Shown here piece after piece: positions 1 to 5,271 of a DNA stretch of 5,271 nt; the stretch's first letter is position 1; each line of letters starts with the position of its first letter. The notes beneath the pieces are model-generated. The model did no database searches and was not told the origin of the DNA. It saw nothing but the letters and a program-made list of their open reading frames with translations. A program made the position numbers and the translations under genes. Source of the DNA: Gammaproteobacteria bacterium (GTDB lineage Bacteria; Pseudomonadota; Gammaproteobacteria; GRL18); assembly GCA_024511395.1 (NCBI GenBank), contig JANELJ010000164.1:1-5271 (forward strand), read 5' to 3'.

Positions 1-277
1 TTTGGTCTGGAAATTTGCAAGGTAATAAGGCTTATTTTACCAAAAACCTGCAAATTTAACACCCACAATTCGCAAATATTTCCTTATAAATCAATGTGCT
101 ATGATTTATTCAGGTCGGACTATTTATTCCAAATTCTTCCCCGTCTGGAATTTTTACAGGTTTTAAAACTCAATGAGAAATTATTCTTAATAGAAAAGTT
201 AATCAAACAGTACAAGAGTGGATTCCCATACAGAAGCATGAAAATCAGAAGAACTGGTAGAATTAATAACGTCTTTA
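1..277. other. A+T-rich non-coding region downstream of aorD
   Basis: No gene I can support lies here. On the plus strand one frame stays open from the window edge to 372, with a first ATG at 94. It has no ribosome binding site before that ATG, its second part is simply the antisense of aorD, and its composition does not look like a folded protein. On the minus strand, where an operon continuation (such as an aorE) would be expected, I find only short frames, the longest about 39 codons. No strong intrinsic terminator for the aor operon is visible. A 9-bp inverted repeat at 11-57 is listed separately. Confidence 0.6.
11..57. repeat. Imperfect inverted repeat (possible hairpin)
   Basis: The arms AAATTTGCA (11-19) and TGCAAATTT (49-57) match perfectly. 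Inside them GGTAA (21-25) pairs with TTACC (37-41), and TAA/TTA can extend the stem, giving a nested A+T-rich hairpin. It lies about 220 bases past the aorD stop and has no clear T-tract, so a terminator role is uncertain. A related GCAAATATTTCC occurs at about 72-83. Confidence 0.4.
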
Positions 278-529
278 CTAACCGCCGGCCACTTCCGGCC
301 AGAGTGTTAGGGTGTCACCTTCTTTTAACAGGGTTGTATCCCGGTCTTCACCGCAGACATAAACCCCGTTGAGGATCACCAGGTAAGCATCCTCACGATC
401 AATATGCCAGGCATCTATGACATCATTAACACTGGTGCCTTCTTCAATTTCAATTTCTACCGCATTACGCTGAGCATGTGAAGGCAGATGTTTTGCCAGA
501 AACGCAAAGCATTTTAAGGTAATTTTCAT
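278..529 (-). CDS. aorD: MoaD/ThiS-family sulfur carrier protein (AorD-like)
   Basis: This 83-residue ubiquitin-like sulfur carrier resembles MoaD, the small subunit of molybdopterin synthase. In that family the C-terminal glycine is thiocarboxylated and donates sulfur to build the pterin dithiolene that binds Mo or W. The protein ends in Gly-Gly (VAGG, 80-83), the hallmark of the family. The length is typical for MoaD, and the KEGDTLTLWPEVAGG end (69-83) matches the usual gD.v.l.PPVAGG pattern. I chose the ATG at 529 because homology begins there (MKITLK). A longer frame to 625 would overlap aorC by 76 bases and add an unrelated cysteine-rich leader. The gene follows aorC after 20 bases, with only a weak GGGA 11 bases before the ATG, so translation may be coupled to aorC. 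Its place after aorABC matches the Aromatoleum aor operon, where a MoaD-like protein is thought to serve tungsten cofactor assembly. The dedicated role is inferred. Confidence 0.88.
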   Translation of the reverse strand: MKITLKCFAFLAKHLPSHAQRNAVEIEIEEGTSVNDVIDAWHIDREDAYLVILNGVYVCGEDRDTTLLKEGDTLTLWPEVAGG

Positions 530-549
530 AAAACTTATATTCCCAACTA

Positions 550-1794
550 TCAGGCAACACCGACAGAACAGGCCAGCCAGGCTTCCATCAGCCGTTCCGG
601 ATTTTTCTGCAGATGGACTTTCCATTGTCCAAGAGAAACTTTTCCGCGTATTAAACCCCGGGCCACACCGATATTTTCAGTATGCCCCAGGCTGCTGATA
701 CCGACCAGTACATCGTCTTTAAACTGAAGGTTCAGATATTTATAACGCTCCCTGTCTACAATGCAGACCGAATCCCCTCCTGCAACCCCCATCCACTGAC
801 CAAAAGAGGTGGAGATTAGGCCCAGAGTATCCAGAACATTCATATTCAGACTGCCCTGATGCTCCAGAGTATTATCCTGCACCATATTGGTGGCAGCAAC
901 CCGGCCATGTTCCACAGCAGTTGGCTGAATAGCCTGTACTGTAAATTCACCGGTGGAAAAATCCCGGCCCTGAGCCACATCACCGGCCGCATAAACGGCC
1001 GGATGAGTGGTCTGCAGATAACCGTTAACCAGAATACCCTGATCGGTTTCAATGCTGCTGTCCTGCAGATAGTCAATATTGGAATGTACACCGGTGGCTA
1101 AAATCACCAGATCAGCCGACAGACTTTCTCCGGAATCCAGTACGACGGACAGGGGTTCGCCGGCTTCAATGGCAGTAATACTATGACTGGTCAGTACCCG
1201 TACCCCCTTGTCCACGCACCATTGTTTAAGTATATTGCCCGCAGTATCATCCATCATGCGCGGCACCATCCGGTCACCGCGCTCAACCACGGTCAGGTTA
1301 ACGCCCCGTTTAACCAGTGATTCCAGAATAATACAGCCGATAAAACCGGCACCCATCAGTACTACCGATGAACCGCTTTTTGCTCTTGCAGCAATTTCCC
1401 TGGCATCCTCCAGAGTCCAACAGTGTCGCACGCCCTCCAGATCCACGCCCGGTATGGGGGGGTTAATCGGTATTGCACCGGTTGCCAGCAGTAAACGGTC
1501 AAAATCAAGGGATTCACTATTATCCAGTTTAAGCTGACTGGCTGATGCATCAATACCACTAATACGCTGCTGTAACCGGTTGATATTCATCTGTTCATAA
1601 TAACCATCGGTTTTGCGTAAATAAGTGCCCTGTTCTGCGATTATTTCACTTAACAGATAGGGAATAGCCATACGAGAATAAGGCGGCTCCGGTTCTGCAC
1701 CAATAAGCGTTATGGAGGCATCCGGTGAGAGTTTTCGAATAGTTTCACAGGCCACCACACCGGCCGGGCCTGCTCCTGCTACAATATATTGCAT
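550..1794 (-). CDS. aorC: FAD/NAD-binding subunit of aldehyde oxidoreductase (AorC)
   Basis: This 414-residue flavoprotein belongs to the class of pyridine nucleotide oxidoreductases with two Rossmann folds. The FAD motif GAGPAG is at 7-12, and PPYSRMAIP (37-45) is typical of the NirB/rubredoxin-reductase branch. ATG motifs lie at 105-107 and 233-235. The NAD motif GAGFIG is at 148-153, and the second FAD motif VYAAGDVAQ is at 267-275. Glu171 at the end of the second beta strand (VVERG) favours NAD over NADP. No redox-active CxxxxC pair is present, so it is not a disulfide reductase. The C-terminal 100 residues form the usual interface-like domain. In the Aromatoleum complex the equivalent subunit lets the enzyme use NAD+ as acceptor, and the context supports the same job here. 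The ATG at 1794 has AGGA 8 bases upstream. A 186-base spacer with an inverted-repeat element separates it from aorB. A stand-alone NADH-dependent reductase is the alternative, but the aorA-aorB-aorC-aorD order argues against it. Confidence 0.88.
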   Translation of the reverse strand: MQYIVAGAGPAGVVACETIRKLSPDASITLIGAEPEPPYSRMAIPYLLSEIIAEQGTYLRKTDGYYEQMNINRLQQRISGIDASASQLKLDNSESLDFDRLLLATGAIPINPPIPGVDLEGVRHCWTLEDAREIAARAKSGSSVVLMGAGFIGCIILESLVKRGVNLTVVERGDRMVPRMMDDTAGNILKQWCVDKGVRVLTSHSITAIEAGEPLSVVLDSGESLSADLVILATGVHSNIDYLQDSSIETDQGILVNGYLQTTHPAVYAAGDVAQGRDFSTGEFTVQAIQPTAVEHGRVAATNMVQDNTLEHQGSLNMNVLDTLGLISTSFGQWMGVAGGDSVCIVDRERYKYLNLQFKDDVLVGISSLGHTENIGVARGLIRGKVSLGQWKVHLQKNPERLMEAWLACSVGVA

Positions 1795-1845
1795 TGATTG
1801 ATTCCTGATACATAGAGATAGAGACTAACCAGATATATACTCAGA

Positions 1846-1971
1846 GTATCCGAAGGTAGTAGTACCTTTCTAAAGTTTCGGCAGCATGGACGCTGCCGAA
1901 AAGCCTCCATGGATGCGCTCTTATTTATAAGAGAAAGGCGTCTTTAGAAAGGTACTACCACACCCGGATAC
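1846..1971. repeat. 126-bp MITE-like element with 30-bp terminal inverted repeats
   Basis: The left arm (1846-1875) and the reverse complement of the right arm (1942-1971) agree at 26 of 30 positions. Seventeen bases are identical on the inner side (GTAGTACCTTTCTAAAG) and seven at the outer ends (GTATCCG). The 66-base centre contains a perfect 10-bp hairpin at 1876-1901, the palindrome TCCATGGA at 1906-1913 and a stem CTCTTAT/ATAAGAG at 1918-1933. It has no coding capacity. No target duplication is obvious at the ends. It fills most of the aorB-aorC spacer and starts (on the transcribed strand) 9 bases after the aorB stop. Long terminal repeats around a structured non-coding core fit a miniature inverted-repeat element. 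A large RNA processing or partial termination structure is the alternative, and both may hold. Confidence 0.75.
1876..1901. repeat. Perfect 10-bp hairpin in the core of the inverted-repeat element
   Basis: TTTCGGCAGC (1876-1885) pairs with GCTGCCGAAA (1892-1901) around a 6-base loop ATGGAC. On the minus strand it reads as a stem with A/T ends and G+C centre, followed by the outer arm rather than by a T-run, so it is a poor classical terminator. It stacks directly on the long outer stem formed by the arms 1846-1875 and 1942-1971. Confidence 0.7.
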
Positions 1972-1980
1972 GGACTTGAT

Positions 1981-3837
1981 TTATAGCCCCAGACGATTCA
2001 GTGTCTCATCAGTTGGCACACCATCTTCATTCCAGCCACGCTTTTCATAATATTCAGGTAGCATTTTTTCAACCTGTGAATAACGGCCTTTGGCAGGGCC
2101 GGTTCGTGCTGCACCCGCTTCACTCTTCAGTCGTTCCGGAAGGGTATCATCGGCTTTGGTTACACCGGCCTGCATATTGTACTGGCGTTCCATATTCCAG
2201 ACCCGTTCACCCAGCTCCACCAGTTTTTCCGGTGTCCAGTCACCTTCACAGGCGGCATCCAGCTGGAGAGCAATATTGGTCATATCCCAGGCAAAGGTAG
2301 TAAACAGACATAAACCGCTGGAATCTACAGCGGCTGTTGCATCCTGGAATGCCTTAACCAGTTCCGGTTTGCCTTCAGTCTCCAGCGGATCGGTCTTAAC
2401 CGGGACACCCAGCACTTCTGAGGCAACGGTATAACCGCGCACATGGCAGGCACCACGGTTGGAAGTGACATAGTTCAGACCGATACCCTGAATACCACGA
2501 GGATCATAGGCCGGGAATTCCTGCCCCTTAACAGTCAAAGACAACTCGGGATGCCCATATTTTTCACATAAACGTTTTGAACCCAGTGCCAGTTCCTTAC
2601 CAAATCCTTCACCAGTAGCTACCCATTCTGCGGCTTTGGCCAGTGCTTCGGCAGAACCGAAGTTAAAGGCGACACCACCGGTTTGCTCATCAGTAATCAC
2701 ACCCATTTCATATAACTCCATGGCCGCCGCAACGGTTGCACCAAAGGTAATGGGATCATAACCATCTTCATTACAAAGGAAGTTGGCATAGGTCAGGGCA
2801 TCCAGATCATTGACTTCAGTATCAGCACCCAGAGCCCAAGCTGCTTCATATTCCAGACCGCCGGAATTGCCCCAGTATTTGGCCTTGTTTTCCACCGTAA
2901 AGTGGCCTTTATCAATGGTGGAAATACGACCACAGGCAATAGTACAGCCAAAACAGGCCGCATTCGTCGTCAGATTAGGTTTGCCGTCGCTCTTGCGCGG
3001 TTCATGCATGGCTTCCCCGGAAATATCATGGGCACCATCAAACTGCACTTCCTGCATGTTTTTGGTAGGTAGGGCACCAATTTCATTGATAACATTCATC
3101 AGCACCTGGGTACCATAAGTGGGCAAGCCCTGACCGGTCACCGAATTTTCTGCCAGAATAGCCTTGTTCTCGTTAACCACCTGCATAAATCGGGCGGGAT
3201 CCTTGATATTGCCCACACCTAGGGTACCGCGTACAGCAACCGCTTTCAAATTCTTGGACGCCATTACCGTACCCACACCGGAACGTCCTGCAGCACGATG
3301 CAGATCATTAATAATACCGGCATACAGACAGCCCGATTCCGCAGAACGGCCTACTGCAGAAATTCGCAGCAGGGGATCCTGGTACCTGTTATGTAACCAT
3401 TCGTCGGTATGCCAGACGGAAGTTCCCCATATATCGGAAGCATCCACCAGTTCAGCATGATCGTCTTCCACATAAAGATAGACCGGCGAAGGTGATTTTC
3501 CTTCAAAAATAATCATATCCCAGCCGGCATGCTTCATTTCAGCACCGATAAAACCACCGGAATTAGAACAGGCAATACAATTGGTCAGCGGGCTTTTGGT
3601 GACAACGGAATAGCGACCGCCAGTGGCTGCAATAGTACCGGTTAAAGGCCCGGTAGCCATAATCATTTTATTATCCGGCCCCAGTGGATCACATTTGGGG
3701 TCAGTTTCTTCTACCAGGTATTTACTGGCCAGACCACGCTGACCCAGGTATTGCTGTGCCCAGTCCATATTCAGAGGTTCTGCATTGACAGACCCTTCTG
3801 TCAGGTTTACACGAAGGATTTTTCCAGTCCAGGACAT
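1981..3837 (-). CDS. aorB: Tungsten-dependent aldehyde:acceptor oxidoreductase, catalytic subunit (AorB)
   Basis: This 618-residue protein belongs to the aldehyde:ferredoxin oxidoreductase family, whose members oxidise aldehydes to carboxylic acids at a tungsten bis-pyranopterin centre. The N-terminal domain (about 4-205) opens with the usual GKILRVNLTEG and carries ATGGRYSVVTKSPLT (71-85). The [4Fe-4S] ligands are CxxCxxxC at Cys295, Cys298 and Cys302, plus Cys510 near the C-terminus, the spacing seen in Pyrococcus AOR. A pterin-binding stretch DPRGIQGIGL (445-454) leads into SNRGACHVRG (459-468), where His465 matches the family's active-site histidine. GGLEYE (326-331) holds the expected catalytic glutamate region. 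The length is normal for the family and I see no frameshift. The ATG at 3837 has AGGAG 7 bases upstream. The neighbours aorA, aorC and aorD place it in the Aromatoleum-type NAD-reducing group rather than with archaeal single-subunit ferredoxin enzymes. The physiological aldehyde cannot be read from sequence. A BamB-type benzoyl-CoA reductase subunit is less likely, because the other bam subunits are absent. Confidence 0.95.
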   Translation of the reverse strand: MSWTGKILRVNLTEGSVNAEPLNMDWAQQYLGQRGLASKYLVEETDPKCDPLGPDNKMIMATGPLTGTIAATGGRYSVVTKSPLTNCIACSNSGGFIGAEMKHAGWDMIIFEGKSPSPVYLYVEDDHAELVDASDIWGTSVWHTDEWLHNRYQDPLLRISAVGRSAESGCLYAGIINDLHRAAGRSGVGTVMASKNLKAVAVRGTLGVGNIKDPARFMQVVNENKAILAENSVTGQGLPTYGTQVLMNVINEIGALPTKNMQEVQFDGAHDISGEAMHEPRKSDGKPNLTTNAACFGCTIACGRISTIDKGHFTVENKAKYWGNSGGLEYEAAWALGADTEVNDLDALTYANFLCNEDGYDPITFGATVAAAMELYEMGVITDEQTGGVAFNFGSAEALAKAAEWVATGEGFGKELALGSKRLCEKYGHPELSLTVKGQEFPAYDPRGIQGIGLNYVTSNRGACHVRGYTVASEVLGVPVKTDPLETEGKPELVKAFQDATAAVDSSGLCLFTTFAWDMTNIALQLDAACEGDWTPEKLVELGERVWNMERQYNMQAGVTKADDTLPERLKSEAGAARTGPAKGRYSQVEKMLPEYYEKRGWNEDGVPTDETLNRLGL

Positions 3838-3854
3838 TCGATTTCTCCTATCCG

Positions 3855-3896
3855 TTAAAGCCCGTTTTTCTTCATATTAGATATCATTGGCTTTAA
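3855..3896. repeat. 8-bp inverted repeat in the aorA-aorB spacer
   Basis: TTAAAGCC (3855-3862) and GGCTTTAA (3889-3896) are perfect complements around a 26-base loop. On the transcribed strand the structure lies between the aorA stop and the aorB ribosome binding site. It has no T-run, so it could be an mRNA-stabilising or processing hairpin rather than a terminator. The 89-base spacer is otherwise empty. Confidence 0.4.
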
Positions 3897-3926
3897 AATT
3901 TGTACGCATGAAAGTGATTCTGAATA

Positions 3927-4406
3927 TTATGCAGAGGCTGCCGGACTATTATCCGTTTGTTTGGCCCATTGACGCATTTTCTCATAACCGGTTTGATCCG
4001 CATCGACATAAACAATCACCTGCGTAGGACAGGCCGATACACATTTTGGATCACCACCGCATAAATCACACTTAATGACCTTACCGGTAGAATGATTATA
4101 ATTAACCGTGCCGAAAGGACAGGCAATGGTACAGACTTTACAGCCTACACATGCACTGTCATTAACATCCTTAGCACCGGTTTCACTATTGAGGGTAATA
4201 GCATCCACTGGACAGGCCTGCTGGCACCAGGCTTCAGCACACTGGGTACAGGTATAGGGAACAAAACGGCCTTCCTGATGAAAAGTAAACACCCGGATAC
4301 GGGATTTGGAAGGGTTGAACACGCCTTCATGTTCATAAGAACAGGCCAGTTCACATTGCAGACATCCGGTGCACTTGTCCGGATCAATTAACAGGGCTTT
4401 TTGCAT
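3927..4406 (-). CDS. aorA: Polyferredoxin electron-transfer subunit with four [4Fe-4S] clusters (AorA)
   Basis: This 159-residue ferredoxin-like subunit resembles the HycB/DmsB/AOR small subunits that form an electron wire between an active site and an acceptor. Sixteen cysteines fall in four groups: Cys12/15/18/22, Cys53/56/61/65, Cys86/89/92/96 and Cys113/116/122/126. Each group is followed by, or paired with, the usual CP motifs (CPVDAI, CPFGTV, CPTQVI). This predicts four [4Fe-4S] clusters. There is no signal peptide or Tat motif, so the protein is cytoplasmic like AorB. In Aromatoleum, AorA packs with AorB and, in the reported structure, AorAB units stack into filaments along which electrons could run. 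Whether this one does so is unknown. The ATG at 4406 has AAGGAG 10 bases upstream. The gene is first of the aor set, 89 bases before aorB. The last 12 residues are a polar Ser/Ala-rich tail. Confidence 0.92.
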   Translation of the reverse strand: MQKALLIDPDKCTGCLQCELACSYEHEGVFNPSKSRIRVFTFHQEGRFVPYTCTQCAEAWCQQACPVDAITLNSETGAKDVNDSACVGCKVCTIACPFGTVNYNHSTGKVIKCDLCGGDPKCVSACPTQVIVYVDADQTGYEKMRQWAKQTDNSPAASA

Positions 4407-4423
4407 GTAGATACAACTCCTTT

Positions 4424-4448
4424 AAAAATAGCAAAACCGGGTTTTGCT
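4424..4448 (-). terminator. Terminator-like hairpin just before the aorA ribosome binding site
   Basis: On the minus strand AGCAAAAC, loop CCG and GTTTTGCT form a perfect 8-bp stem (extendable by one base pair). It is followed at once by ATTTTT, and then by the AAGGAG of aorA. The shape is that of an intrinsic terminator for the upstream cytochrome gene, though the stem is A+T-rich and probably weak. Its place directly before the aorA start also allows an attenuation role. A second small stem TGATTC/GAATCA (4448-4465) adjoins it. Confidence 0.5.
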
Positions 4449-4509
4449 GATTCTTTGCTGAATCAATACAGGAAAATACAACTCATTTTAGACCATAAAA
4501 TGGCTTAAG

Positions 4510-4980
4510 TTATAGTTCACGATACTTCTTGTGACAGGCTTTACAGGTATTACTAACCTCTTTAATCTGTTCTAAAACCTTATCATGCCCATTAGCTTCA
4601 ATCAGCTTGACCGTGGCTTCACTGGCTTTAATAAGCTTCAGAGCTTTCTGATTAAAATCGCCTTTGTTTTCCCAGATTTCCTCTTTGGCTTCAGTATCAC
4701 CAAAATCCGATTCCGGGGGGAAGGCACTTTCAATCATATTGGCCATATCAACCATGGATCGGGCATGGGGCAGCCATTGATCAGGCTGGGTAATGCGACC
4801 GGTGGCCAGAAATTTAAGGGCTTTAAAGTGATTGGACATTGCGTTCATAACATATTGCCTGTATTTGATAACATTTTCTGAACTGTCCTCTTCAGGACCA
4901 AAGGCAAAAGAAATGCTGGAAAACAGAAAACTAAGTGACAGGGTTAGTGATAGAGTAATGAGTAATACCGTTTTTTTCAT
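4510..4980 (-). CDS. Cytochrome c' (class II c-type cytochrome), periplasmic
   Basis: This 156-residue precursor carries one haem-binding CKACH motif (Cys146, Cys149, His150) ten residues from the C-terminus, followed by KKYREL. That is the layout of class II cytochromes c, four-helix bundles with haem at the end of the last helix. Residues 1-26 form a signal peptide: MKK, a long hydrophobic stretch, then SFA before FGPEED. The mature part has the expected helix starts, for example IKYRQYVMNAMSNHFKALK (39-57). Cytochromes c' are periplasmic, often five-coordinate, bind NO and are linked to defence against nitrosative stress. Whether this member is five- or six-coordinate cannot be told here. 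I place the start at 4980, because AAGGAA stands 6 bases upstream. The longer start at 4995 has no ribosome binding site and would put the negatively charged leader MKEPA ahead of MKK. The gene is 103 bases upstream of aorA with a terminator-like hairpin between them, so co-transcription is uncertain. Confidence 0.88.
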   Translation of the reverse strand: MKKTVLLITLSLTLSLSFLFSSISFAFGPEEDSSENVIKYRQYVMNAMSNHFKALKFLATGRITQPDQWLPHARSMVDMANMIESAFPPESDFGDTEAKEEIWENKGDFNQKALKLIKASEATVKLIEANGHDKVLEQIKEVSNTCKACHKKYREL

Positions 4981-4986
4981 AGCTGG

Positions 4987-4992
4987 TTCCTT
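4987..4992 (-). promoter_or_regulatory. Ribosome binding site that fixes the cytochrome c' start
   Basis: AAGGAA on the minus strand lies 6 bases before the ATG at 4980. It sits inside the reading frame of the alternative start at 4995, so it favours the shorter product. Confidence 0.75.
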
Positions 4993-5064
4993 CATCTGAA
5001 TGGCAAATACTTAACGACTCATTGTTAATAAGCGGCTTGTAGATAATTCAGCTGAGTATTACAT

Positions 5065-5092
5065 ATAATATTATGAAATAAAACACAGGCAA
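5065..5092 (-). promoter_or_regulatory. Candidate sigma70 promoter for the cytochrome c' gene
   Basis: On the minus strand TTGCCT (5092-5087) and TATTAT (5070-5065) are separated by 16 bases, acceptable matches to -35 and -10 boxes. Transcription would start near 5058, giving a leader of about 78 bases. The surrounding DNA is A+T-rich, so a chance match is possible. Confidence 0.35.
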
Positions 5093-5098
5093 ACAACT

Positions 5099-5113
5099 TC
5101 CCGCAGGGCGGGA
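5099..5113. repeat. Small G+C-rich hairpin in an A+T-rich spacer
   Basis: TCCCGC (5099-5104) pairs with GCGGGA (5108-5113) around a 3-base loop AGG. It lies between the transposase end and the candidate cytochrome promoter. Read on the minus strand it is followed by AGTTGTTTG, only a weak T-rich stretch. It could act as a poor terminator insulating the cytochrome gene from transposase transcription. Confidence 0.4.
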
Positions 5114-5139
5114 GCATACTTTGATCAAAATTTAACCAA

Positions 5140-5271
5140 ATAATAATTTGACAGTGTAAATTAAACAGTGTAGCCGCTCTTATTTAAATATAAGGAGCCA
5201 ACTGCTCCTCAAACTCGATTATAAATCGATTCATAGCAACTTTCCAATTTCTGATGGGCATTGTCCATTTT
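5140..5271 (-). mobile_element. End of an IS256-family insertion sequence, cut by the window edge
   Basis: The transposase tail at 5184-5271 shows that the right end of an IS256-type element lies here. Its outer boundary should fall within roughly the next 100 bases after the stop. The stretch TTTGACAGTGTAAA (5147-5160) has the TGTAAA flavour common in terminal repeats of this family, and ACAGTGTA is repeated at 5151-5158 and 5165-5172. Without the other end I cannot fix the terminal repeat or target duplication, so the limit at 5140 is approximate. Confidence 0.5.
5184..5271 (-). CDS. IS256-family (mutator-type) transposase, C-terminal fragment
   Basis: The minus-strand frame running in from the window edge encodes 28 residues and then stops with TAA at 5186-5184. 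KWTMPIRNWKVAMNRF, then IIEFEEQL, matches the conserved C-terminal end of IS256-family transposases (W.MPI..W...LN.F...FE..L). The DDE catalytic residues and the start lie beyond the window, so whether the gene is intact cannot be judged. The last codons overlap a hairpin GGAGC/GCTCC (5194-5208) that is followed on the minus strand by TTATATTT, possibly a weak terminator. The element points towards the cytochrome c' and aor genes, so read-through from it could affect their expression. Confidence 0.8.
   Translation of the reverse strand, partial: KWTMPIRNWKVAMNRFIIEFEEQLAPYI

Noticed and set aside
94..372. Plus-strand gene of 92 codons
   Set aside because: It has no ribosome binding site, its second third onward is antisense to aorD, and there is no recognisable protein family. 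It is kept only as a weak remnant idea.
278..625. Longer reading of the MoaD-like gene starting at 625
   Set aside because: It would overlap aorC by 76 bases, and the added 32 residues have no similarity to MoaD. The ATG at 529 matches the family's N-terminus.
1846..1971. Integron attC site or CRISPR-like repeat
   Set aside because: The ends lack the attC core consensus, no cassette integrase or repeated spacer units are present, and the symmetry is that of terminal inverted repeats.
1960..1973. ACACCCGGATACGG shared between the inverted-repeat element and aorA coding sequence at 4289-4302
   Set aside because: One 14-base match in 5 kb is only mildly unlikely by chance, and the aorA copy encodes ordinary residues. 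There is no extension of the match on either side that would suggest common origin.
4448..4469. FNR-like box upstream of aorA
   Set aside because: The minus strand has TTGATTC and GAATCA, but the spacing between half-sites is too long for FNR. It is better read as a small stem-loop.
4510..4995. Cytochrome c' start at 4995
   Set aside because: There is no ribosome binding site before it, while AAGGAA is well placed before the ATG at 4980 and gives a standard signal peptide start MKK.
5120..5129. FNR/Crp-type operator at TTTGATCAAA
   Set aside because: The FNR consensus needs TTGAT and ATCAA separated by four bases. Here the half-sites are fused, so this is a simple palindrome in A+T-rich DNA.

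Overview
The window holds one clear biological unit. It is a minus-strand gene set for a tungsten-dependent aldehyde oxidoreductase of the multi-subunit type known from Aromatoleum (AorABC), with a dedicated MoaD-like protein behind it. A c'-type cytochrome lies upstream, and the tail of an IS256-family transposase sits at the right edge. Every gene I can support is on the minus strand, so transcription runs from high to low coordinates. Moderate base composition, good Shine-Dalgarno sequences, a periplasmic cytochrome c' and the AorABC type suggest a proteobacterium. A facultatively or strictly anaerobic gamma- or betaproteobacterium is my guess, but no phylogenetic marker is present.

Layout in transcription order: 5271-5184, last 28 residues of an IS256-type transposase, cut by the window edge. 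5183-4981, non-coding, with a G+C-rich hairpin and a candidate sigma70 promoter. 4980-4510, cytochrome c' with signal peptide. 4509-4407, a spacer with a terminator-like hairpin directly before the next ribosome binding site. 4406-3927, aorA, a ferredoxin-like subunit with 16 cysteines. 3926-3838, a spacer with an 8-bp inverted repeat. 3837-1981, aorB, the tungstopterin catalytic subunit. 1980-1795, a spacer almost filled by a 126-bp MITE-like element with 30-bp terminal inverted repeats. 1794-550, aorC, an FAD/NAD oxidoreductase. 529-278, aorD, MoaD-like with C-terminal Gly-Gly. 277-1, A+T-rich DNA with no convincing gene.

How the genes work together, by analogy with the Aromatoleum enzyme: AorB oxidises an aldehyde to the acid at a tungsten bis-pyranopterin centre and passes electrons through its [4Fe-4S] cluster to the four clusters of AorA. 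AorC, with FAD, hands them to NAD+. AorD probably carries the sulfur used to make the pterin dithiolene. The cytochrome c' is periplasmic, so a direct link to this cytoplasmic enzyme is not evident.

The points most worth following are the inverted-repeat element between aorB and aorC, the terminator-like hairpin in the aorA leader, and the presence of a complete AorABC-type system next to a mobile element.
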